From: JANMAT01 sp031359995
GTDB taxonomy: Bacteria; Actinomycetota; Acidimicrobiia; Acidimicrobiales; Ilumatobacteraceae
Direction: 5' to 3'
Assembly: GCA_031359995.1 (NCBI GenBank)
Contig: JANMAT010000005.1
Span: 1 to 21,994 of the forward strand
DNA: 21,994 nucleotides
A program made the position numbers and the translations under genes. A model generated the notes under the pieces. The model worked only from the letters and a program-made list of their open reading frames with translations, was not told the DNA's origin and searched no databases. This document shows, piece by piece, positions 1-5,689 of this stretch. Position 1 is the stretch's first letter. Each line of letters starts with the position of its first letter.

Positions 1-433
1 CGGACTTCATCAAGTCCGACTGCCAACGAGCGATGCGCTCGGGCTTCAACGCTCGCGCTGGCAGCTGCCCGATCGTGTTGGTGATGCGCTCGACGCGCTG
101 GCCGTACGTGCCCAACGTCGAGGCCCGTACCCGATGGCGGGCGACGACATCGAGCCACCACTCCGCCAGCTCGGCCACCGTGGCATCTCGGTGGAACGTC
201 GACGACTGGATCTGCGACAGCTCCTCCAGCTTCACGGCCCTGCGAGCGATCGCTTCCTCGCGCGTCTTGCCACGAACCCGCTTCGGCCGGGCGCTGCCGG
301 GAGCAACGTACGTCGCCCGCCACGAACCATCGGCGTCGAGGTACACCGAGCCCTCGCCGTTCGACGCCTTGCCGTGCACCCGCACGCTGCCGTCGCGGCT
401 GACACTCCGCTTGCCGTTCGCCTTCCGAGCCAT
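1..433 (-). CDS. int: tyrosine recombinase/integrase, N-terminal part, cut by left edge
   Basis: The reverse strand from ATG 433 encodes 144 residues before the window ends. It starts with a basic tail (MARKANGKRSVSRDGSVRVH). An AP2-like arm-binding region follows at about residues 25-60 (GEGSVYLDADGSWRATYV, then a KR-rich strand and REEAIAR). The start of a SAM-like core-binding domain comes next at about 80-144 (TVAELAEWWLD, RVRASTLGTYGQRVERI, IGQLPARAL). This layout is the usual N-terminus of phage/ICE tyrosine integrases. The catalytic domain (R...HxxR...Y) lies outside the window, so activity cannot be judged. A GGAGG ribosome-binding site sits 10 nt before the ATG, unlike the leaderless starts of the chromosomal genes. 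The position 184 nt past a tRNA-Ser 3' end, on the same strand, fits an element integrated at that tRNA. I am confident of the family but not of the element type. Confidence 0.88.
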   Translation of the reverse strand, partial: MARKANGKRSVSRDGSVRVHGKASNGEGSVYLDADGSWRATYVAPGSARPKRVRGKTREEAIARRAVKLEELSQIQSSTFHRDATVAELAEWWLDVVARHRVRASTLGTYGQRVERITNTIGQLPARALKPERIARWQSDLMKS

Positions 434-448
434 GGTTCGAATGCCTCC
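434..448. repeat. inverted near-copy of the tRNA-Ser T-arm over the int start
   Basis: The reverse complement of 434-448 is GGAGGCATTCGAACC. It matches 627-641 in the tRNA-Ser T-arm (GGAGGGATTCGAACC) at 14 of 15 bases, in opposite orientation. It contains the ribosome-binding site of int and ends at the ATG. It could be a secondary integrase-binding or core-like site, or chance similarity to the strongly constrained T-loop. Confidence 0.5.
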
Positions 449-453
449 AAAAC

Positions 454-518
454 CGGGAGCAACGCCGGGAGCAACGCACCCTAAAACGGGAGCAACCGGG
501 AGCAACCCTGGGAGTGAC
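454..518. repeat. direct repeats CGGGAGCAAC, candidate integrase arm-type sites
   Basis: Four exact copies of CGGGAGCAAC start at 454, 466, 487 and 497, and a degenerate fifth (TGGGAGTGAC) starts at 509. One more exact copy lies at 298-307 inside the int coding region. Short direct repeats between int and the attachment tRNA are typical of arm-type sites bound by the integrase N-terminal domain. Iterons or excisionase sites are alternatives. Confidence 0.6.
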
Positions 519-616
519 ACGCTACAACGCCAGTGGACATCTACGCAACGAAAGACCTGCTCAGAGCACCTAAGATTGTACGTCGGTGGACTTCGGTGAA
601 CGTCCACGAACACCCT

Positions 617-704
617 TGGCGGAACGGGAGGGATTCGAACCCTCGGTGCCTCTCGGCACGGTCGCTTTCAAGGCGACTGCATTCGTCCGCTCTGCCACCG
701 TTCC
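617..704 (-). tRNA. tRNA-Ser(UGA), with encoded CCA
   Basis: The reverse strand folds into a class II tRNA of 88 nt. The acceptor stem is GGAACGG/CCGTTCC, the discriminator is G, and CCA is encoded at 619-617. The anticodon stem GTCGC/GCGAC carries the loop CTTGAAA with anticodon TGA (670-668). A long variable arm (GTGCCGAGAGGCAC) marks it as serine. The T-arm is GAGGG-TTCGAAT-CCCTC. It reads UCA codons. The 3' end points at the integrase gene, so the T-arm/acceptor end is the likely attachment core. Confidence 0.97.
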
Positions 705-711
705 GCCCGGC

Positions 712-717
712 AGGCTA
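712..717 (-). promoter_or_regulatory. -10 element of the tRNA-Ser gene
   Basis: TAGCCT on the reverse strand ends 7 nt before the mature tRNA 5' end, so transcription would start at or next to the mature end. The same hexamer precedes other genes here (11790, 15953). No clear -35 is visible. The rest of 705-868 holds no gene, only GC-rich imperfect inverted repeats around 820-860. Confidence 0.55.
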
Positions 718-868
718 CCCACCCGGCCCGGCCAACCGGGGACCTGTTGACCCCGACCGCCACCCCGACCTCGTTCTGGGACGGCAACGTGTCACGGGTG
801 GCGCTGATCCGACCCAGAACGCGGGCCGGCCGGGCCGAGCGGCCGGGCCGGGTCGGCCCACCGACCAC

Positions 869-1546
869 CTACGGACGGTTCGTCTGCCACCAGGCGACGA
901 CCGACGGCACGTCGAGCTTGCCGACGGCCGTCACCGCCTTGGTAGCGGCCTTCTTCGAGTCGCGACCCAGGGCACCGCGCACCAGCCACTTGCGCAACAG
1001 CTTGGCCGTCGCCACGCGGCGGTCGAGCCGCGGCACGGCCCCGGGCGCCAGGTACAGCTGCACCGTCAGCCGCTTCACCAGCTCGGGGTCGGCCGGCTCG
1101 CCCGTGGTGCGCTCCAAGCGCGTCGCCACGTACGACCCGATCACCTGCACATCACGCACGCCCCGGTTGAGCGCGGCGCCCACCGTGGCCACGGTGGTCA
1201 CCGACGCCAGCAGCGGCACCCGCTTCACCCCGGGCAGCTTGGTGAGCTTCCCGGCGAACCGCAGGCGGGCCAGCACCGGCGTGGCCACCACGGCCAGCCG
1301 ACCGATGCGATCGGCCAACGCCTGGTCCTCACCACCACCGCGCTCGTCGAGCAACTGCAGCGCATCGCGCTCGTCACGCACCAGGTGCGGCGTGGACAGC
1401 ACGGCGTCGACCGCACGGTCGTACAACGAGCCCACGCCCGACAGCACGCGGCGCAGCACGCTCGCGTCGGAACCAGCCGGCGGCGTACCGACCGGGCGCA
1501 CGTCGCTCAGCTGGTGCTGGCGCAGGACCGGCTCGATCTCACCCAT
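869..1546 (-). CDS. hypothetical protein downstream of pheA
   Basis: This gene encodes 225 residues and I do not recognise the family. The start is ATG 1546, which overlaps the pheA stop by 8 nt, so it is probably translated by coupling in a pheA operon. An acidic/Pro-rich N-terminus is followed by a helical region (LRRVLSGVGSLYDRAVDAVL), a hydrophobic stretch at about residues 109-127 (RVPLLASVTTVATVGAALN) that could be one membrane or amphipathic segment, and a basic C-terminal third (TAKLLRKWLVR, SKKAATKAV). It has no Cys or His cluster and no nucleotide-binding motif. An EcsC-like membrane-associated protein is a loose possibility I cannot support. Its long open frame and coupling to pheA favour a real gene, possibly conserved only in relatives. 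Confidence 0.8.
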   Translation of the reverse strand: MGEIEPVLRQHQLSDVRPVGTPPAGSDASVLRRVLSGVGSLYDRAVDAVLSTPHLVRDERDALQLLDERGGGEDQALADRIGRLAVVATPVLARLRFAGKLTKLPGVKRVPLLASVTTVATVGAALNRGVRDVQVIGSYVATRLERTTGEPADPELVKRLTVQLYLAPGAVPRLDRRVATAKLLRKWLVRGALGRDSKKAATKAVTAVGKLDVPSVVAWWQTNRP

Positions 1547-2510
1547 CGACGATCTGATCGCGCAGGGCCCGCACCCAGTCGTCGGCCGTCGTCCACGCCG
1601 CATCGGCATGGGCCCGGGCCGACTCGGCCGACGCACCGGCCGCCGGATACGAACCGAGGAACTTCACGTTGCCCTGCTTGGCGTGCAGGTCGCGCAGCGC
1701 GTCGGCCAGCACCTCGTCGGCGATGTGGCCCTCGGCCTCCACGAAGAAGCAGTAGTCGCCCAGGCCGGTCTTGGCCGGCCGGCTCAACAGGTTCGTGAGG
1801 TTGATGCGGCGCGCCGCGAACTCCTGCAGGATCGACAGCAGCGAGCCGGCCGCGTTGGCCCGCTGGAACACCAGCAGCGACGTCTTGTCGTGCCCCGTGG
1901 GCGCCGGCACACCCGAGCGGGCGACCACCACGAACCGGGTCTGGTTGCCGGGATGGTCGGCGATGTCGGCGGCCAGGATGTCGAGGCCGTAGAGCTCGGC
2001 CGCGGCGCGCGGCGCCACCGCGGCGATGCCCGGCTCGTTCCGCTCACCCACCATGCGGGCGGCCTCGGCCGTGGAGTTGGCGGCGCGCAGCTCGGCGTGG
2101 GGCACGACGCGGCGCAGGTAGGCGTGGCACTGGGCCGTGGCCACCGGGATGGAGAACACCTGCTTCACGTCGGCCAGCGTGGTACCCGCCACGGCCATGA
2201 GGCAGTGCTCGATGTCGAGCACGACCTCGCGCTGGATCACCAGCGAGTGGTCGAACAGCAACGCGTCCAGCGTCACGTTCACCGTGCCCTCGATGGCGTT
2301 CTCGATGGCCACGAAGCCGAGGTCGACCCGCTGATCGCGCACCGCGTCGAGCACGTCGGGCATGGTCGGCAGCGGCAGCAGCGTGCACACCGCCAGGTCG
2401 GCCTGGCCCTTCAGCGCCTGCTCGGTGAACGTGCCGAGGGGACCCAGAAAGGCGACCTTCCGACCCGATGCGAGATCGGATGACGACGCAGAGGTGGCCG
2501 GTTGCGACAT
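1539..2510 (-). CDS. pheA: prephenate dehydratase
   Basis: This 323-residue enzyme converts prephenate to phenylpyruvate in phenylalanine synthesis. The dehydratase domain spans about residues 17-195, with GPLGTFTE (23-30), the ENAIEGTV substrate loop (70-77) and the catalytic NQTRF motif (Thr191). An ACT domain follows at about 208-285 for phenylalanine feedback. Its first effector motif reads AGSLLS (221-226). The second, normally ESRP, is LSRP (242-245), so the Glu is replaced. There is no chorismate mutase domain, so this is the monofunctional type found in Gram-positives. An Ala-rich tail of about 35 residues follows the ACT domain. The start ATG 2510 lies 8 nt after a reverse-strand TAGCAT, so the mRNA is probably leaderless. 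The downstream hypothetical gene overlaps it. Confidence 0.96.
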   Translation of the reverse strand: MSQPATSASSSDLASGRKVAFLGPLGTFTEQALKGQADLAVCTLLPLPTMPDVLDAVRDQRVDLGFVAIENAIEGTVNVTLDALLFDHSLVIQREVVLDIEHCLMAVAGTTLADVKQVFSIPVATAQCHAYLRRVVPHAELRAANSTAEAARMVGERNEPGIAAVAPRAAAELYGLDILAADIADHPGNQTRFVVVARSGVPAPTGHDKTSLLVFQRANAAGSLLSILQEFAARRINLTNLLSRPAKTGLGDYCFFVEAEGHIADEVLADALRDLHAKQGNVKFLGSYPAAGASAESARAHADAAWTTADDWVRALRDQIVDG

Positions 2511-2517
2511 GGGCCGC

Positions 2518-2524
2518 CATGCTA
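2518..2524. promoter_or_regulatory. shared divergent -10 element between pheA and larB
   Basis: The seven bases CATGCTA can be read on both strands. Reverse TAGCAT (2524-2519) ends 8 nt before the pheA ATG. Forward CATGCT (2518-2523) ends 7 nt before ATG 2531 of larB. Both spacings match the leaderless pattern seen before other genes in the window. Confidence 0.5.
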
Positions 2525-2530
2525 CCGGGC

Positions 2531-3295
2531 ATGGATGCCGAGACTCTGGGCGCTCTCCTCGACGACGTGGCCACTGGCCGGGTGACCGCGCTCGACGCCG
2601 CCGCCCGCCTGAGCCGACTCCCCTACGCCGATCTCGGCCACGCCCGCATCGACCACCACCGGGCCCTGCGCCAGGGCCTGCCCGAGGCCGTGTACGGACC
2701 CGGCAAGGCGGTGGACCACCTGGTCGAGATCGTCGGCGAACTGCTCACCAACGGCACCGGCCCGGTGCTGGTGACCCGCACGTCCGACGAGCAGCAGGCC
2801 TCCGTGCTCGACCGTCACCCCGGCGCCACCGCCATCGGACGCACCCTCGTGTGGCGCCCGGTCGCCGCCGGCCATCGCACGGAGCGCGTCATCGTGGCCA
2901 CCGCCGGCACGGCCGACCTGCCCATCGCCGACGAATGCGCAGCCACGCTCGTGGCCTACGGCTTCACCCCCGAGCGCCTCAACGACGTCGGCGTGGCCGG
3001 CCTGCACCGCATCCTGCCCCACGTCGACTCGTTGGCCACCGCCGACGCCGTGGTCGTGGTGGCGGGCATGGAGGGCGCGCTGGCCAGCGTGGTCGCCGGG
3101 TTGACCGCGGCCCCCGTGGTGGCCGTGCCCACCAGCGTGGGCTACGGCGCCTCGCTCGGCGGCATCACCGCGCTGCTGGCCATGTTGGCCGGGTGCGCGC
3201 CCGGCATCGCGGTGGTCGGCATCGACAACGGCTACGGCGCCGCCTGCGCCACGGTGCGCGCCCTCGGCGCCCGCCGCGCCGCAACGACCGACTGA
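2531..3295 (+). CDS. larB: nickel-pincer cofactor biosynthesis protein LarB
   Basis: This 254-residue protein is of the LarB (AIR-carboxylase-like) family. LarB carboxylates the pyridinium ring of nicotinate adenine dinucleotide and cleaves the phosphoanhydride, the first step of the nickel-pincer nucleotide cofactor used by lactate racemase and other LarA-type enzymes. The family signature is intact near the C-terminus: PTSVGYGASLGGITALLAML, then CAPGIAVVGIDNGYGA. The N-terminal part has the usual LDDVATGRVTALDAAARL and a Pro-Glu-Ala-Val-Tyr-Gly segment. ATG 2531 is preferred over ATG 2519 because it lies 7 nt after a -10-like hexamer and gives the normal family length. It faces pheA across 20 bp. 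larC lies one gene downstream. larE, which supplies the sulfur, is not in the window. Confidence 0.93.
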   Translation: MDAETLGALLDDVATGRVTALDAAARLSRLPYADLGHARIDHHRALRQGLPEAVYGPGKAVDHLVEIVGELLTNGTGPVLVTRTSDEQQASVLDRHPGATAIGRTLVWRPVAAGHRTERVIVATAGTADLPIADECAATLVAYGFTPERLNDVGVAGLHRILPHVDSLATADAVVVVAGMEGALASVVAGLTAAPVVAVPTSVGYGASLGGITALLAMLAGCAPGIAVVGIDNGYGAACATVRALGARRAATTD

Positions 3296-3329
3296 CCGAC
3301 CGACCGACCGGCCGACCGGCCGACCGGCC
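3294..3329. repeat. tetranucleotide tandem repeat G(A/G)CC
   Basis: Nine consecutive 4-bp units follow the larB stop region: four GACC, then alternating GGCC and GACC. It begins within the larB stop codon and could vary in length by slippage. The rest of the 83-bp gap is GC-rich, with the next promoter at its end. Confidence 0.8.
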
Positions 3330-3364
3330 CCCGCTCCGAACGCGGCGCACCCGGCCCGACCGGC

Positions 3365-3370
3365 CATGAT
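3365..3370 (+). promoter_or_regulatory. -10-like element of the acyltransferase gene
   Basis: CATGAT is followed by 8 nt and then ATG 3379. The spacing agrees with leaderless transcription, and no Shine-Dalgarno sequence is present. Confidence 0.4.
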
Positions 3371-3378
3371 CAGCCCCC

Positions 3379-4509
3379 ATGACCGAGGCCACCGGCGCAC
3401 CACCGTTGCGCTACCACGCCGCCCTCGACGGCGTACGCGCACTGGCGGTGCTGGCGGTCATCGGCGTGCACACCCACCCGCGGCTCACGCCCGGCGGGGC
3501 CATCGGTGTCGACGTGTTCTTCGTGCTGAGCGGCTTCCTCATCACCACCCTGCTGCTGCAGGAGCTCGACACCCACGACCGCATCGCCCTCGGCCGCTTC
3601 TACCTGCGCCGCGCCCTGCGGCTGCTGCCGGCCCTGGCCGCGGTGCTGGTGGCCGTGACCGCGTGGGCCGTGCTCGTGGCCTCGCCGACGGTGCGCCACG
3701 ACGCCCTGCGCGAGGTCGTGGCCGCCGGCACCTACACGCGCAACTGGACGGGCCTGTGGGCCACCACGCCGGGCCCGCTGCTCGGCCACACGTGGTCGCT
3801 CGCCCTCGAGGAGCAGTTCTACCTGGTGTGGCCGTTGCTGCTCGCGCTGGTGCTGGGCCGGCGCGCCCGCCGGCGTGACAACGAGCTCGGGCTCATCGTG
3901 GTGTTCACCGCGGCGTTCCTGATCGCCGTCGCCCTGCGCGGGGCGGGCGTGGAGGGGTGGAGCCTGCTGCTCGACCAACGGCCCGACGCCCTGCTGCTCG
4001 GTGCCGCCGCCGCCCTCGCCCGCCGCCGTTGGGGGGCAGCGTGGCGCGTCGCCCCCGTGGCCCACCTCGCACCGATCGGCGCGGCGGCGAGCGCGACGGC
4101 GGTCGTGGTGCTGGCCCTGTTGCCGTGGTCGCTGAACCGCCACGGCCCGGGCGTGTCGCTGGCCGCCCTCGCCGCGGTCGGTCTGGTGATCTCGCTCGTG
4201 GTGCACGGTGAACGCGCCGACGCGCCCACCGGGATCGTCCGCCTGTTCACCTGGCGACCCGTCGTGGCGCTCGGTCGCATCTCGTACGGCGTGTACCTGT
4301 GGCAGCTGCCGGTGCTGCGCTGGGTCGACGACCGCCTCGTCGGCACGACGGCCGTCGTGCGCCTGCCCTTGGCGTTCGGCGGCGTGCTCGCCGCCGCCAT
4401 CGGCTCGTACGTGGTCATCGAACGACCGCTGCTGCGCTGGAAGGACCGGCTCGGCCGCACCGGTGACGCGTCGCCCGCCCCCACCGGGCTGGCCGCCGAC
4501 GTGCTATGA
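3379..4509 (+). CDS. acyltransferase 3 family membrane protein
   Basis: This 376-residue integral membrane O-acyltransferase (PF01757 type) transfers acetyl or other acyl groups onto cell-surface glycans, peptidoglycan or lipids. Hallmarks are LDGVRALAVLAV (16-27) with the conserved His at 31, GVDVFFVLSGFLIT (43-56), the Arg-rich YLRRALRLLPA (75-85), HTWSLALEEQFYLVWP (137-152) and GRISYGVYLWQLPV near the C-terminus. About ten membrane segments are visible. There is no C-terminal SGNH domain, so it is the short form. It sits between larB and larC, an unusual place with no obvious link to cofactor synthesis. Its stop overlaps a five-codon mini-ORF leading to larC. The acceptor cannot be told from the sequence. 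Confidence 0.92.
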   Translation: MTEATGAPPLRYHAALDGVRALAVLAVIGVHTHPRLTPGGAIGVDVFFVLSGFLITTLLLQELDTHDRIALGRFYLRRALRLLPALAAVLVAVTAWAVLVASPTVRHDALREVVAAGTYTRNWTGLWATTPGPLLGHTWSLALEEQFYLVWPLLLALVLGRRARRRDNELGLIVVFTAAFLIAVALRGAGVEGWSLLLDQRPDALLLGAAAALARRRWGAAWRVAPVAHLAPIGAAASATAVVVLALLPWSLNRHGPGVSLAALAAVGLVISLVVHGERADAPTGIVRLFTWRPVVALGRISYGVYLWQLPVLRWVDDRLVGTTAVVRLPLAFGGVLAAAIGSYVVIERPLLRWKDRLGRTGDASPAPTGLAADVL

Positions 4510-4523
4510 CGGGTCCCCCATGA
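4506..4523 (+). other. five-codon mini-ORF linking acyltransferase stop to larC start
   Basis: ATG at 4506 overlaps the acyltransferase TGA (4507-4509). It opens a frame encoding MTGPP whose own TGA (4521-4523) overlaps the larC ATG (4520). larC has no visible Shine-Dalgarno sequence. The arrangement could pass ribosomes on by reinitiation, but chance is possible. Confidence 0.3.
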
Positions 4524-5689
4524 GTCGCATCGCCTGGTTCCACTGCTTCTCCGGCATCGCCGGTGACATGGCCCTCGGCGCGCTGCTCGACGCGGGGGCC
4601 GACGAGACGGCCGTGCGCGATCAGCTCGACCGGTTGAAGCTTCCGGGCTGGACGTTGAACGTGGAGCGCGTGCAGCGCGCCGGCGTGCGGGCCACCCGAG
4701 CCGACGTGGTGTGTGAAGAGACCCACACCCACCGCAAGGTCAGCGAGATCACCAAGCTCATCCGCGGCGCCGGGTTGCACGAGCTCGTGCGTGAGCGCGC
4801 CCTCGCCGTGTTCGACCGCCTGGCCGTGGCCGAAGGTCGCCTGCACGGCATGGACCCCGACGACGTGGAACTGCACGAGGTCGGATCGGTCGACGCCATC
4901 GTCGACATCGTCGGCGTGTGCGCCGCCCTGCACGCGCTGGGCATCGACCGCGTGTACGGCAGCCCCATCGCCCAGGGGCTCGGCACCACCAACGGCGGCA
5001 GCCACGGCGAGCTGCCGGTACCGGCGCCGGCCACCATGGCGCTGCTCACCGGCGTGCCCACCTACGGGCTCGACCTCCGCATGGAGCTCACGACGCCCAC
5101 GGGTGCCGCGCTCATCTCCACGTTGGCCGCCAGCTTCGGCGCGATGCCTGCCCTGACGCCGTCGTCCATCGGCTACGGCGCCGGCTCGCGCGACCTGCCC
5201 CGCCGCCCCAACGTGACCCAGGTGGTCGTGGGCGAAGCCGGTGCCGACGACACCCTGGGCAAGGGCCTCGCCGCGCTGCTGCTCGAGGTGAACGTGGACG
5301 ACGCCACCGGCGAGATGCTGGCCCACACCATCGGCCAGTTGCTCGATGCCGGCGCCCACGACGCGTGGGTCACCCCCATCGTCATGAAGAAGGGCCGACC
5401 GGCCCACACCGTGCACGTGCTGTGCGACCCGGCCATGTCCGGCTCCATCGCCAACGTGCTCACGCGTGAGACAGGCTCGCTCGGTGTGCGCGGCACCCGC
5501 CTGGAGCGCTGGCCCCACGCCCGCGACGAGGCCGTGGTCGACGTGGAAGGTCAGCCCATCCGCGTGAAGCTCGGCGCCGGGCGCGTGAAGGTGGAACACG
5601 ACGACGCCGCCGCCGCGGCGTGGGCGCTGGGTCTGCCGTTGCGAGAGGTGCTGTCACGGGCCGAAGAGGCGGGGCGGGCCCTGCGGTGA
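4520..5689 (+). CDS. larC: nickel insertion protein LarC
   Basis: This 389-residue protein is the CTP-dependent nickel chelatase that inserts Ni into the bis-thiocarboxylated pyridinium mononucleotide to finish the nickel-pincer cofactor. The family start WFHCFSGIAGDMALGALLDAG (residues 6-26) is clear, followed by HEVGSVDAIVDIVG and the C-terminal domain entry VNVDDATGEMLAH. In Lactiplantibacillus plantarum, larC is read through a programmed frameshift. Here both halves lie in one uninterrupted frame of normal length. It shares a five-codon relay with the upstream acyltransferase, and its TGA overlaps the GTG of the next gene. With larB it gives two of the three synthesis steps, so larE must be elsewhere if the pathway works. 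Confidence 0.95.
   Translation: MSRIAWFHCFSGIAGDMALGALLDAGADETAVRDQLDRLKLPGWTLNVERVQRAGVRATRADVVCEETHTHRKVSEITKLIRGAGLHELVRERALAVFDRLAVAEGRLHGMDPDDVELHEVGSVDAIVDIVGVCAALHALGIDRVYGSPIAQGLGTTNGGSHGELPVPAPATMALLTGVPTYGLDLRMELTTPTGAALISTLAASFGAMPALTPSSIGYGAGSRDLPRRPNVTQVVVGEAGADDTLGKGLAALLLEVNVDDATGEMLAHTIGQLLDAGAHDAWVTPIVMKKGRPAHTVHVLCDPAMSGSIANVLTRETGSLGVRGTRLERWPHARDEAVVDVEGQPIRVKLGAGRVKVEHDDAAAAAWALGLPLREVLSRAEEAGRALR

Noticed and set aside
454..518. CRISPR array reading of the CGGGAGCAAC repeats
   Set aside because: The repeats are only 10 bp with spacings of 10-21 bp between starts, too short and irregular for CRISPR.
581..608. GTGGAC/GTCCAC inverted repeat as terminator of the tRNA gene
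   Set aside because: It has only 6 bp with a 10-nt loop and no T-run, so it is too weak to call.
533..1798. Long forward open frame of 421 codons over the tRNA, the hypothetical gene and pheA
   Set aside because: It crosses a tRNA, is opposite two well supported genes, and its product is Arg/His/Pro/Gln-rich with no domain. It is a shadow of GC-rich coding DNA.
4520..5689. Programmed frameshift in larC as in Lactiplantibacillus
   Set aside because: Both LarC parts are in one continuous frame of normal length.
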